From the NCBI RefSeq assembly GCF_003086295.3, contig NC_092048.1, positions 110,252,276 to 110,316,275 of the forward strand: a DNA stretch of 64,000 nucleotides, in the 5' to 3' direction. This DNA comes from Arachis hypogaea (lineage: Eukaryota; Streptophyta; Magnoliopsida; Fabales; Fabaceae). The translations under genes and the position numbers were made by a program. Numbering within the stretch: the stretch's first letter is position 1; each line of letters starts with the position of its first letter. Shown here one piece after another: positions 11,836-23,100 of this stretch. The notes below the pieces were generated by a model. That model had not been told where the DNA came from. It did not search any database and worked only from the letters and a program-made list of their open reading frames with translations.

Positions 11836-12574
11836 AACAGGAAAGCCTTATCCAGACAAAGGTTGCTGGGTAACGTCGGGAGCGGGTATGTAACCGACAG
11901 ATGAGCTCATTACCTGCACTAGGGCTAGACATGCATCATACTTGGCTGTGCATTTTCCTCTGTTATGATTGTTGTATGAATGTATGCTTTCCTTGTTTGT
12001 ATTCTATTCTCTGTGTCTGTGTTGTATTTTCTTGTATTTTTCTGTTTGTGTTCTGTTTTCTATTTTCTCTATTTCCTCTATTTATATGTATCTTCTATTT
12101 ACTGCTTCTTGTATCCTGCTATTTGTCTACTAAACAACACAGAATTAATGAACTTAACTAATAACTCCGACCCTACTAAGAACTCCCCAGTTCTTACCCC
12201 TTCTCTCTCCCTTCCCCCTTTAGATGGAAGCATGAGTACCCTTCGGTAATTCGCTGACGATCGTTCCCAAAAAGGATTCTGCTCTAGATAGTCTTCTGAG
12301 TCTAGGGTGAATATCGTTCTCTGATTATATGTATATACTGTGAGACCAGCCAACGTCTGCACCCCGTTCATATGCGCACTTTAACCTAAATCCTATGTAC
12401 AAGACTCCTGTTGTGTGGCTACTTGATGAGGTACTAGAGAGACGTCATATGGCAATGACTGATCGTGCAGAGGAGTAGCAGATGATGTTCTACCTTTTGA
12501 TGACGTTCCACCTGACTTGAGTTTTGAAGACTTAGAACATACTTTCCCTCGCTTTAGTAGTTTAGAGGGACTAG
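11836..12574. other. Element D, sequence between the two repeat blocks
   Basis: No gene supported. T-rich stretch at 11980-12110. Confidence 0.45.
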
Positions 12575-12762
12575 GTGAGTATAGATTCTAGGCTAGCCTG
12601 GGCGCCAGCTTAGGGACTTCTTGAATAGGTCACGACCTGGGATATACAATATATATATATATTTATTATTTAGCTATATCTAGGGGTGAGTATAGATTCT
12701 AGGCTAGCCTGGGCGCCAGCTTAGGGACTTCTTGAACAGGTCACGACCTGGGATGTTGTATG

Positions 12763-12813
<51 letters not shown>

Positions 12814-12835
12814 TAGCTATATCTAGGGGTGTTCT
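12575..12835. repeat. 111 bp tandem duplication with (TA)n microsatellite
   Basis: Two copies starting GTGAGTATAGATTCTAGGC at 12575 and 12686 and ending in TAGCTATATCTAGGGGTG. A short TA run in the first copy is expanded to roughly 20 TA units in the second (12767-12809). Confidence 0.85.
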
Positions 12836-13116
12836 AACTAAAAGGCTATACTCTAATAAAGCTGGATCACGGAATGTTATCAACTGCTTGAGATGTGTAT
12901 TTATGTGTGGTTGTTTATAATTGTTTTATGTATTATCAGTTGTGAATTGATTATGAATGATACTGTTTGTTTTAAAAAAAAGTATCTCGCAAACTAATTA
13001 CGCTTTTAACAATGACTCAGGCTCATATAATAAATAATAGATAATAATTAGGAAGACAAGTTGGTAGCGCTCAGTTTCTAGTATGATCATGACGTACCAG
13101 AAATTGGGTCGTTACA
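12836..13116. other. Element D right end
   Basis: Ends in GGGTCGTTACA. No gene seen. Confidence 0.6.
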
Positions 13117-13290
13117 CACTGGGCGTTTTTCTAAACGCCCAGGATGCTACAATTCTGGCGTTAAACGCCTATAATGGTACCCATTCTGGCATTTAACGCC
13201 CAAAAAGGTATCTTTGCTGGTGTTAAACGCCTAGTTGATGCTTCTTTTCGGCATTAAACGCCCAAAAACACCTCTTACTGGCGTTTTCAT
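13117..13290. repeat. Palindromic word array of element B, right half
   Basis: Continuation of the array cut by element D: about five more words such as CTGGCGTTAAACGCCTA, CTGGCATTTAACGCCC and CGGCATTAAACGCCC, spaced about 30 bp. Confidence 0.82.
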
Positions 13291-13443
13291 GACAGTGAGC
13301 TCCTTTTCTCTGTGAATCCTCTATATCTTTCTGTAACTCTGTGAACTCCTATAATTGAAAATTAATCTTGAAGATAATTTATATCAAACTCATATAATTA
13401 TTATTTGAATAAGAAATAAACCTTGCTAATGGCTGGGTTGCCT
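13291..13443 (-). other. Element B sequence just downstream of integrase
   Basis: Noncoding. On the element strand it follows GCGCTTGTTGGGAGGCAACC (13437-13456 in reverse), a block also present after the last frame in element A (19957-19976) and C (near 39140). Confidence 0.6.
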
Positions 13444-13989
13444 CCCAACAAGCGCTTCTTTATTGTCTTTAGCTGGACCTTACTGAGCTTTTAATCTAGT
13501 CTCAGCCTTGAGCATTCTTGCTCAACATTACCTTCAAGATAATGCTTGACTCTCTATCTATTAATAATGAACTTCTTATTAGAATCAATGTCTTGAAGCT
13601 CCACATAGCCATATGGTGACACACTTGTAATCACATATGGTCCTCTCCACCGGGATTTCAGTTTCCCGGGGAAGAATCTGAGCCTAGAGTTAAACAGCAG
13701 AACCTTTAGTCCTGGTTCAAAGACTCTGGATGACAGTTTCTTATCATGCCACCTTTTTGCTTTCTCCTTGTAAATTTTTGCATTTTCGAAAGCATTGAGT
13801 CTGAATTCCTCTAGCTCGTTTAACTAGAGTAATCTCTTCTCTCCAGCTAACTTAGCATCTAGGTTTAGGAATCTGGTTGCCCAGTAGGCCTTATGCTCCA
13901 GTTCCACGGGCAGATGACAAGCCTTGCCATACACAAGCTGCTATGGAGAGGTTCCTATAAGAGTCTTGAATGCTGTTCTGTATGCCCAC
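13444..13989 (-). pseudogene. Element B integrase, C-terminal part
   Basis: Reads on the minus strand from the A insertion as AYRTAFKT, then [18 protein letters not shown], then RLRLFPGKLKSRWRGPY, typical of the C-terminal end of Ty3-gypsy integrase (GPF/GPY region). The N-terminal part is at 24849-25526 across element A. In-frame TAG codons after IGTSP, after EKRLL and after FIINR break it. The integrase of element H gives a close alignment, for example [15 protein letters not shown]. Not functional. Confidence 0.8.
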
Positions 13990-15736
13990 TGATGAGCGGA
14001 TAATTTATACGCTTTTTGGCATTGTTTTTAGTATGTTTTCAGTAGAATCTAGTTACTTTTAGGGATGTTTTCCTTAGTTTTTATGTTAAATTCACATTTC
14101 TGGACTTTACTATGAGTTTGTGTGTTTTTCTGTGATTTCAGGTATTTTCTGGCTGAAATTGAGGAACTTGAGCAAAAATCAGATTCAGAGGTTGAAGAAG
14201 GACTACTGATGCTGTTGGATTCTGATCTCCCTGCACTCAAAATGAGTTTTATGGAGCTACAGAACTCAAAATGGCGCGCTACCAATTGCGTTGGAAAGTA
14301 GACATCCAGGGCTTTCCAGAAATATATAATAGTCCATACTTTGGAAAGAATAGATGATGCAAACTGGCGTTCAACACCAGCTCTCTGCCCAATTCTGGCG
14401 TCCAGCGCCAGAAAAGGATCCAAAACCAGAGTTGAATGCCCAAACTAGCACAAATGCTGGCGTTCAACTCCAAGAAGGACCTCTACACGTGCAACACTCA
14501 AGCTCAGCCCAAGCACACACCAAGTGGGCCCCGGAAGTGGATTTATGCATCAATTACTTATTTCTGTAAACCCTAGTGACTAGTTTATTATATATAGGAC
14601 CTTTTACTATTGTATTAGACATCCTGGATTGTATTCTGATCCTGTGATCACGTTTTAGAGGGCTGGCCATTCGGCCAAGCCTGGACCTTTCACTTATGTA
14701 TTTTCAACGGTAGAGTTTCTACACTCCATAGATTAAGGTGTGGAGTTCTGCTGTTCCTCAAAGATTAATGCAAAGTACTACTGTTTTTCTATTCAATTCA
14801 ACTTATTCCGCTTCTAAGATATCCATTCGCACCCAAGAACATGATGAAGGTGATGATTATGTGACGCTCATCATCATTCTCCCTTATGAACACGTGCCTG
14901 ACAAACACTTCCATTCTACATGCAACAAGCTAGAATGAATATCTCTTGGATTCCTTAATCAGGATCTTCGTGGTATAAGTTAGAACCCATGGATGGCCAT
15001 TCATGAGGATCCGGAAGGTCTAAACCTTGTCTGTGGTATTCCGAGTAGGATTCAGGGATTGAATGACTGTGACGAGCTTCAAACTCGCGATTGCTGGGCG
15101 TAGTGACAGACGCAAAAGGATAGTAAATCCTATTCCAGCATGATCGAGAACCGACAGATGAATAGCCGTGCCGTGACAGGGTGCGTTGACCATTTTCACT
15201 GAGAGGATAGGATGTAACCATTGACAAGGGTGATGCCTCCAGACGATTAGCCATGCCGTGACAGGGCATTTGGATCATTTTCCCGAGAGAAGACCGAAAG
15301 TAGCCATTGACAATGGTGATGCATTACATAAAGCTTGCCATGGAAAGGAGTAAGACTGATTGGATGAAGATAGCAGGAAAGCAGAGGTTCAGAGGAACGA
15401 AAGCATCTCTATTCGCTTATCTGAAATTCTCACCAATGATTTACATAAGTATTTCTATCCCTATTTTATTATTTAATTTCGAAAATCCCATTACTATTTT
15501 ATATCCGCCTGACTGAGATTTTCAAGGTGACCATAGCTTGCTTCATACCAACAATCTCCGTGGGATTCGACCCTTACTCACATAAGGTATTACTTGGACG
15601 ACCCAGTGCACTTGCTGGTTAGTTGTGCGAAGTTGTGAACCATGGTATTGGCATCATGTTTTTGGTGCCATTACCAGGGAAAGAAAGAGCGATGAATTTT
15701 ACATAATCAAAGTGTAATCACAATTTCTGCACACGA
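13990..15736 (+). repeat. Element A 5' LTR
   Basis: 1747 bp, from TGATGAGCGG to TCTGCACACGA; the terminal CA is mutated to GA relative to the 3' copy (CACCA). It contains three or four palindromic CpG words (14359-14475) and, near its 3' end, two small hairpins (15572-15587 and 15603-15618). Confidence 0.92.
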
Positions 15737-15742
15737 AGTTTT

Positions 15743-15760
15743 TGGCGCCGTTGCCGGGGA
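15743..15760 (+). other. Element A primer binding site, tRNA-Asp
   Basis: TGGCGCCGTTGCCGGGGA is complementary to the 3' end of plant tRNA-Asp including CCA. It starts 6 bp after the LTR end. Confidence 0.9.
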
Positions 15761-17584
15761 TTGTTTGAGTTTGGACAACTGATGGTTCATCTTGTTGCTC
15801 AGATTAGGTAATTTTCTTTTTGTTTTCTCTTCAAAATTTTCAAAAATCTTTCAAAATTTTTTCCTTTGTTTTCAAAAAAAAAAAAAAAGAAAATTTTTTA
15901 AAATAAAAATGTTTTCAAAAATAAATTATTCTATGGCTTCAAAACTTTCAAGAATGAATTCTAGAGTTTCATGGTAACATGTTGAATCCTATCTGGCTGA
16001 AAAGCCATACCCAAACCCCTTTGGGATTGGTCTTCAACTAATCACCTCAATGGATGTAAATCCTTTCTAAAGCTTGAATGGCTATTAAGCCATGTCTGAC
16101 CCTTTGATTGGAGCTTTAGACTAAAGAGCACAAGATTCCTGGAATTCATATTAAAGATTTTGAAATCCTTATTTTTGTTTTCCAAATAATTTTCGAAAAA
16201 AATACAAAAAAAAATTAGAAAATCATAAAAATCAAAAATATTTTTTGTGTTCTTGTTTGAGTCTTGAGTCATGTTATAAGTTTGGTGTCAATTGCATGTG
16301 CATCTTGCATTTTTCAAAAAAATCATGCATTCATAGTGCTCTTCATGATCTTCAAGTTGTTCTTGGTAAGTCTTCTTGTTTGATCTTTGCATTTGCATGT
16401 TTTGTGTCTTTTCTTGTTTTTCATATGCATTCTTGGATTCTTAGTGTCTAAGCATTAAAGAATTCTAAGTTTGGTGTCTTGCATGTTTTCTTTGCATTAA
16501 AAATTTTTCAAAAATGTGTTCTTGATGTTCATCATGATCTTCATAGTGTTCTTGGTGTTCATCTTGACATTCATAGCATTCTTGCATGCATTCATTGTTT
16601 TGATCCATAACTTTCATGCATTGCATCATTTTTCTTGTTTTTCTCTCTCTTCATTAAAAATTCAAAAATAAAAAAAAATATCTTTCCCTTTTTCTCTCAT
16701 CAATTTCGAAAATTGGATTGACTTTTTCAAAAATTTTTAAAATCAAGTTGTTTCTTATGAGTCAAATCAAATTTTCAATTTGAAAGTCTTATCTTTTTCA
16801 AAATCTTTTTCAAAAATCAAATCTTTTTCAAATTTCTTAGTTATTTTCAAAAATTCCAAAAATATTTTTCAAAAATCTTTTTCTTATTTTTATATCAAAT
16901 TTTCGAAAATAACAATAACAATTAATGTTTTGATTCAAAAATTTCAAGTTTGTTACTTGCTTGTTAAGAAAGATTCAAACTTTAAGTTTCAGAATCATAT
17001 CTTGTAATTTCTTGTGAATCAAGTCATTAATTGTACTTTTAAAATCAAATCTTTTTTTCAAAAACTAATTTCTATCATATCTTTTCAAAAATATCTTCTT
17101 ATCTCACCTTTTCCAAAAATTTGATTTCAAAATATCTTTTCTAATTTCCTAACTTCTTATCTTTTCAAAATTTGTTTCAACTAACTAACTAACTTTTTGT
17201 TCGTTTCTCATCTTTTTCAAAACCACCTAACTAACTCTCTCTCTATTTTCGAAAATATCTTCCCCCTTTCTCAAAAAGTTCTTTTTAATTAACTAATTAT
17301 TTTAATTTTCGAAAGACTACTAACCTTTTTCAAAACTATTTTTCGAAAATTACTAACTCTTTTTCAAATATTATTTTCGAAAATCCTCTCCCTCTCTCAT
17401 CTTATTCTATTTATTTATTCATCTACTAACATCTCTTCCTCACATCACAACACCAAATTCAAACCCCCTCTTCTATTTGTGTTCGAATTTTTTTCTTCTT
17501 CCTCTCTTCTTCTACTAACAATAAGGAACCTCTTTACTGTGACATAGAGGATTCCTCTTCTTTTCTTTTTCTCTTCTCTTTCTT
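15761..17584 (+). other. Element A 5' leader
   Basis: 1.8 kb, T-rich, built from irregular repeats such as TTTTTCAAAAATC and TCTTGGTGTTCATC. Two TAAGTTTGGTGT words lie at 16277-16288 and 16466-16477. Element C has an equivalent leader. No real frame. Confidence 0.7.
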
Positions 17585-19275
17585 ATGAGCAGGGACAAAG
17601 AAAAAGGCATTCTTGTTAAAGCTGATCTAGAACCTGAAAGGACTCTGAAGAGGAAACTAAGAGAAGCTAAATTACAACAATCCAGAGAAAACCTTATTGA
17701 AAATTTCGAACAAGTAAAGGAGATGGCAGCCAAACCCAACAACAATAATGCAAGGAGAATGCTTGGTGACTTTACTGCACCTAATTCCAATTTACATGGA
17801 AGAAGCATCTCCATTCCTGCCATTGGAGCAAACAACTTTGAGCTGAAACCTCAATTAGTTTCTCTAATGCAGCAGAACTGCAAGTTTCATGGACTTCCAT
17901 CTGAAGATCCTTTTCAGTTCTTAACTGAATTCTTGCAGATATGTGATACTGTTAAGACTAATAGAGTAGATCCTGAAGTCTACAGGCTCATGCTTTTCCC
18001 TTTTGCTGTAAGAGACAGAGCTAGAGTGTGGTTGGACTCTCAACCCAAAGACAGCCTGAACTCTTGGGATAAGCTGGTCACAGCTTTCTTAGCCAAGTTC
18101 TTTCTTCCTCAAAAGCTGAGCAAGCTTAGAGTGGATGTTCAAACCTTCAGACAGAAAGAAGGTGAATCCCTCTATGAAGCTTGGGAAAGATACAAACAGT
18201 TGACCAAAAAGTGTCCTTCTGACATGCTTTCAGAATGGACCATCCTGGATATATTCTATGATGGTCTGTCTGAGTTATCTAAGATGTCATTGGATACCTC
18301 TGCAGGTGGATCCATTCACCTAAAGAAAATGCCTGCAGAAGCTTAAGAACTCATTGACATGGTTGCAAATAACCAGTTCATGTACACTTCTGAAAGGAAT
18401 CCTGTGAATAATGGGACGCCTATGAAGAAGGGAGTTCTTGAGGTTGATACTCTGAATGCCATATTGGCTCAGAACAAAATATTGACTCAGCAAGTCAATA
18501 TGATTTCTCAGAGTCTGAATGGAATGCAAGCTGCATCCAACAGCACTCAAGAGGCATCTTCTGAAGAAGAAGCTTATGATCCTGAGAACCCTGCAATAGC
18601 AGAGGTGAATTACTTAGGTGAACCTTATGGAAACACCTATAACTCATCATGGAGAAATCATCCAAATTTCTCATGGAAGGATCAAAAGCCTCAACAAGGC
18701 TTTAATAATGGTGGAAGAAACAGGTTTAGCAATAGCAAGCCTTTTCCATCATCCACTCAGCAACAGACAGAGAATTCTGAGCAGAACCCATCTAGCTTAG
18801 CAAACTTAGTCTCTGATCTATCTAAGGCCACTGTGAGTTTCATGAATGAAACAAGGTCTTCCATTAGAAATTTGGAAGCACAAGTGGGCCAGCTGAGTAA
18901 AAGGATCACTGAAATCCCTCCTAGTACTCTCCCAAGCAATACAGAAGAGAATCCAAAAGGAGAGTGCAAGGCCATTAACATAACCAAAATGGCCGAACCC
19001 AATGAGGGAGAGGAGGACGTGAATCCCAAGGAGGAAGACCTCCTGGGACGTCCAGTGATCAATAAGGAGCTTCCCTCTGAGGAACCAAAGGACTCTGAGG
19101 CTCATCTAGAGACCATAGAGATTCCATTGAACCTCCTTATGCCATTCATGAGCTCTGATGAGTATTCCTCTTCTGAAGAGAATGAGGATGTTACTGAAGA
19201 GCAAACTGCCAAGTTTCTTGGTGCAATCATGAAGCTAAATGCCAAATTATTTGGCATTGATACTTGGGAAGTTTA
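17585..19275 (+). pseudogene. Element A gag
   Basis: Capsid/nucleocapsid frame opening with ATG at 17585 (MSRDKEKG, basic N-terminus). The retrotransposon gag domain covers about residues 90-250: FHGLPSEDPFQFLTEFLQIC, LMLFPFAVRDRARVWLDSQP, ESLYEAWERYKQL. Downstream is a glutamine- and asparagine-rich, then acidic region. I see no CCHC zinc knuckle. The frame is broken by TAA at 18344 (element C has CAA, Gln, there) and by TAA at 19274. It shares more than 85% of residues with C's gag by eye, so gag stayed under constraint until recently in these pol-less elements. Confidence 0.85.
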
Positions 19276-19276
19276 A

Positions 19277-19915
19277 CCTCCCTTGTTCATCAATGAACTA
19301 AGTGATCTGGATCAACTAACATTGCCTCAGAAGAGACAAGATCCTGGAAAGTTCATAATACCTTGTACTATAGGCACCATGATCTTTAAGGCTCTGTGTG
19401 ACCTTGGTTCAGGGATAAACCTCATGCCCCTCTCTGTAATAGAGAAACTGGGAATCTATGGGGTGCAAGCTGCTAGAATCTCATTAGAGATGGCAGATAA
19501 TTCAAGAAAACAGGCTTATGGACAAGTAGAGGACGTGTTAGTAAAGGTTAAAGGCCTTTACATCCCTGCTGATTTCATAGTCCTGGATACTGGAAAGGAA
19601 GAGGATGAATCCATCATCCTAGGAAGACCTTTCCTAGCCATAGCAAGAGCTGTGATTAATGTGGACATAGGAGAATTGATCCTTCAATTAAATGAGGACA
19701 ACCTTGTGTTTACAACTCAAGGATCTCTCTCTGCATCCATGGAAAGGAAGCATAAAAAGCTTCTCTCAAAACAGAGTCAACCAGAGCCCCCACAATCAAA
19801 CTCTAAGTTTGGTGTTGGGAGGCCACAACCAAACTCTAAGTTTGGTGTTGAACTCCCATATCCAAACTCTAAGTTTGGTGTTGGAGAGTCTCAACAATGC
19901 TCTGAACATCTGTGA
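19277..19915 (+). pseudogene. Element A retropepsin-like protease with repeated C-terminal tail
   Basis: Same frame as gag. Aspartic protease core with CDLGSGINLMPLS (catalytic D in D-L-G, the Athila-type variant of D-T-G) and IILGRPFLA. It would cut the gag polyprotein. The C-terminal tail repeats NSKFGV three times (near 19801, 19834 and 19867), each encoded by the same DNA word CTAAGTTTGGTGT that also occurs in noncoding parts of the element. The domain itself is intact, but upstream stops separate it from gag. No RT follows: the frame ends at 19915. Confidence 0.82.
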
Positions 19916-20802
19916 AGCTCCATGAGAGCCCACTGTCAAGCTATTGACATTAAAGAAGCGCTTGTTGGGAGGCAACCCAATTTTTATCTAACTATATTTT
20001 TCTTAGTTATATGTCTTTATAGGTTCATGATCATGTGGAGTCACAAAATAAATATAAAAATTGAAAACGGAATCAAAAACAGCAGAAGAAAAATCACACC
20101 CTGGAGGAAGCATCTGCCTGGCGTTCAACGCCAGAACAGAGCATGGTTCTGGCACTGAACGCCCAAAATGGGCAGTATCTGGGCGCTGAACGCCCAAAAT
20201 GGGCATCATCTGGGCGCTGAACGCCAGAAATGCACCCTGGAGAAGAGCTGGCACTGAACGCCCAGAACAAGCATGGTTCTGGCGTTCAATGCCAGAAATG
20301 GCCAGTAAATGGGCGTTGAACACCCAAAATGGGCACCAACCTGGCGCTGAACGCCCAGAGTTGCGTGCAAGGGCATTTTGCATGCCTAATTTGGTGCAAG
20401 GGTGTAAATCCTTGAACACCTCAGGATCTGTGGACCCCACAGGATCATCTCAGGATCTGTGGACCCCACAGGATCCCCACCTACCTCACATCCATCCACT
20501 CTTCCCCATAAACCTACCTCATAAACTCCACCTACCTTCAAAATTCAAAATCAATTTCCCACCCAAATCCACCCTAAATGGCCGAACATTCACCCCCCTT
20601 CCTTCCCTATATATAGCCCTCCATTCTTCCTCATTTTCACACAACATAACCCTCTCTTCTCTTCTTGGCCGAAACACAACCCCTTCTCCCTCTCCTCCAT
20701 TTCTTCTTCTTCTTCATCTATTCTTTCTTCTCTTGCTCGAGGGCGAGCAAAATTCTAAGTTTGGTGTGGTAAAAGCATAAGCTTTTTGTTTTTCCATTAC
20801 CA
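19916..20802 (+). other. Element A spacer between protease and ORF2
   Basis: Starts with the GCGCTTGTTGGGAGGCAACC block, then the palindromic word array, then a short duplicated phrase (CAGGATCTGTGGACCCCACA at 20422 and 20452), a C/T-rich stretch (20460-20740) and one TAAGTTTGGTGT word at 20756, 36 bp before the ORF2 start. In element B this place is preceded by the whole RT-integrase region. Confidence 0.7.
20117..20360. repeat. Palindromic word array of element A
   Basis: Eight words close to CTGGCGTTCAACGCCAG or GGGCGCTGAACGCCC at about 30 bp spacing (20119, 20148, 20178, 20211, 20250, 20279, 20311, 20341, approximate starts). Most can form 6-7 bp hairpins. Confidence 0.88.
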
Positions 20803-21955
20803 TTGATGGCACCTAAGACCGGAAAATCCTCTAGAAAAGGAAAAGGGAAGACAAAAGCTTCCACCTCTGAGTCATGGGAGATGGAAAGGTTCATCTCCAA
20901 AGCCCATCAAGACCACTTCTATGATGTTGTGGCCAAGAAGAAGGTGATCCCTGAGGTCCCTTTCAAACTCAAAAGAAATGAGTATCCGGAGATCCGACAT
21001 GAAATTCAAAGAAGAGGTTGGGAAGTTCTAACAAATCCCATCCAACAAGTCGTCATCCTAATGGTTCAAGAGTTCTATGCAAATGCATGGATCACCAAGA
21101 ACCATGATCAAAGTAAGAACCCGAATCCAAAGAACTATGTTACAATGGTTCGGGGGAAATACTTAGATTTTAGTCCGAAGAATGTGAGGTTGGCGTTCAA
21201 CTTGCCAAACATGGAAGAGAACGCACACCCCTACACAAGGAGAGTCAACTTTGATCAAAGGTTGGACCAAGTCCTCATGGACATATGTGTAGAAGGAGCT
21301 CAATGGAAGATTGACTCAAAAGGCAAGCCGGGTTCAACTAAGAAGATTGGACCTCAAGCCTGTGGCTAGAGGATGGTTGGAATTCATCCAATACTCCATC
21401 ATCCCCACTAGCAACCGATCTGAAGTTATTGTGGATCGGGCCATCATGATTCATAGCATCATGATTAGAGAGGAAATAGAAGTTCATGAAGTCATCTCTA
21501 ATGAACTCTACAAAATAGCCGAAAAGTCATCCCCCATGGCAAGGCTAGCTTTTCCTCATCTTATTTGCCATCTATGTTACCCAGTTGGAGCTTTCATAGA
21601 AGGAGACATTCCTATTAAGGAAGAGAAGCCCATCACTAAGAAAAAGATGGAGCAAGCAAGAGAGCCCATTCATGGAGCTCAAGAGGCACAGGAAGCTCAT
21701 CACCATGAGATCCCGGAGATGCCTCAAATGCATTTTTCTCCACAAAACTATTGGGAGCAAATCAACACCTCCCTAGGAGAATTGAGTTCCAACATGGGAC
21801 AACTAAGGATGGAACATCAAGAGCACTCCATCATCCTTCATGAAATAAGAGAAGATCAAAAAGCAATGAGGGAGGAGCAGCAAAGACAAGGAAGAGACAT
21901 AGAAGAGCGCAAGGACATCATTGGTTCCTCAAGAAGGAAACGCCACCATCACTAA
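20803..21955 (+). pseudogene. Element A ORF2, accessory protein with coiled-coil tail (one frameshift)
   Basis: About 383 residues if read through. ATG at 20803 starts a very basic N-terminus (MAPKTGKSSRKGKGKTK), followed by a globular part with [52 protein letters not shown] and [11 protein letters not shown], then a charged glutamine-rich C-terminus (ELSSNMGQLRMEHQEHSIIL, EIREDQKAMREEQQRQGRDI) with heptad-like spacing that suggests a coiled coil. One extra G near 21331 (CCGGG; element C has CCGG) shifts the frame. No signal peptide or membrane segment, so probably nuclear or cytoplasmic. Possibly the family catalogued as a putative plant transposon protein. Function unknown; its retention without pol suggests a role in the element's cycle. 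Confidence 0.75.
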
Positions 21956-23100
21956 GGTGGATTCATTCCTTGTTCTTACTTTCTCTGTTTTTCGTTTTCT
22001 ATGTTAAGTGCTTATCCATGTTTGTGTCTTATTACATGATCATTAGTAGTTAGTAACGTTGTCTTAAAGTTATGAATGTCCTATGAATCCATCACCTCTC
22101 TTAAATAAAAATTATTTTAATTCAAAAGAACAAGAAGTACATGAGTTTTGAATTTATCCTTGAACTTAGTTTAATTATATTGATGCGGTGACAATGCTTC
22201 TTGTTTTCTGAATGTATGCTTGAACAGTGCATATGTCTTTTGAAGTTGTTGTTTAAGAATGTTAAATATGTTGGCTCTTGAAAGAATAATGACTAGGAGA
22301 CATGTTATTTGATAATCTAAAAAATCATAAAAATGATTCTTGAAGCAAGAAAAAGCAGCAAAGAACAAAGCTTGTAGAAAAAAAAATAGGCGAAAAAAAT
22401 AGAAAGAAAAAGAAAAAGCAAGCAGAAAAAGCCAAAGCTCTTAAAACCAAGAGGCAAGAGCAAAAAGCCAATAACCCTTAAAACCAAAAGGCAAGGGCAA
22501 ATAAAAAGGATCCCAAGGCTTTGAGCATCAGTGGATAGGAGGGCCTAAAGGAATAAAATCCTGGTCTAAGCGGCTAAACCAAGCTGTCCCTAACCATGTG
22601 CTTGTGGCGTGTAGGTGTCAAGTGAAAACTTGAGACTGAGCGGTTAAAGTCAAGGTCCAAAGCAAAAAAAAAAAAGAGTGTGCTTAAGAACCCTGGACAC
22701 CTCTAATTGGGGACTTTAGCAAAGCTGAGTCACAATCTGAAAAGGTTCACCCAGTTATGTGTCTGTGGCATTTATGTATCCGGTGGTAATACTGGAAAAC
22801 AAAGTGCTTAGGGCCACGGCCAAGACTCATAAAGAAGCTGTGTTCAAGAATCATCATACTGAACTAGGAGAATCAATAACACTATCTGAACTCTGAGTTC
22901 CTATAGAAGCCAATCATTCTGAACCTCAATGGATAGAGTGAGATGCCAAAACTATTCAAGAGGCAAAAAGCTATAAGTCCCGCTCATCTGATTGGAGCTA
23001 TGTTTCATTGATAGTTTGGAATTTATAGTATATTCTCTTCTTTTTATCCTATTTGATTTTCAGTTGCTTGGGGACAAGCAACAATTTAAGTTTGGTGTTG
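21956..23100 (+). other. Element A 3' untranslated region
   Basis: Noncoding, shared with C and B. An A/G-rich run at 22370-22440, then the conserved stretch around GGCCTAAAGGAATAAAATCC, and directly before the LTR TTTAAGTTTGGTGTTG (23085-23100), which takes the place of a polypurine tract. Confidence 0.75.

Larger units (their letters stand above)
4418..13116. mobile_element. Element D: solo LTR of a large LTR retrotransposon
   Basis: Bounded by TGTAACAACC and GGGTCGTTACA (TGTAAC/GTTACA inverted termini), with the 5 bp duplication CACTG at 4413-4417 and 13117-13121. Without the CACTA insert it is about 3.88 kb. No second LTR start, primer site or pol frame occurs inside, so a solo LTR left by LTR-LTR recombination is the simplest reading. 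Very long LTRs of this sort are known in plant chromoviruses and Ogre-like elements; I cannot assign the family. Orientation is unresolved. It sits inside B's palindromic array. Confidence 0.8.

Noticed and set aside
10355..12371. Frames in solo LTR D (phenylalanine/leucine-rich or cysteine-rich)
   Set aside because: Translations of T-rich or tandem-repeat DNA within an LTR; no conserved domain.
18618..19105. Second-frame and reverse-strand frames over element A gag
   Set aside because: Shadows of the gag frame, with no independent support.
20117..20360. Regularly spaced palindromic words look like a CRISPR array
   Set aside because: Spacers are themselves similar, the words vary, the genome is that of a plant and there are no cas genes.
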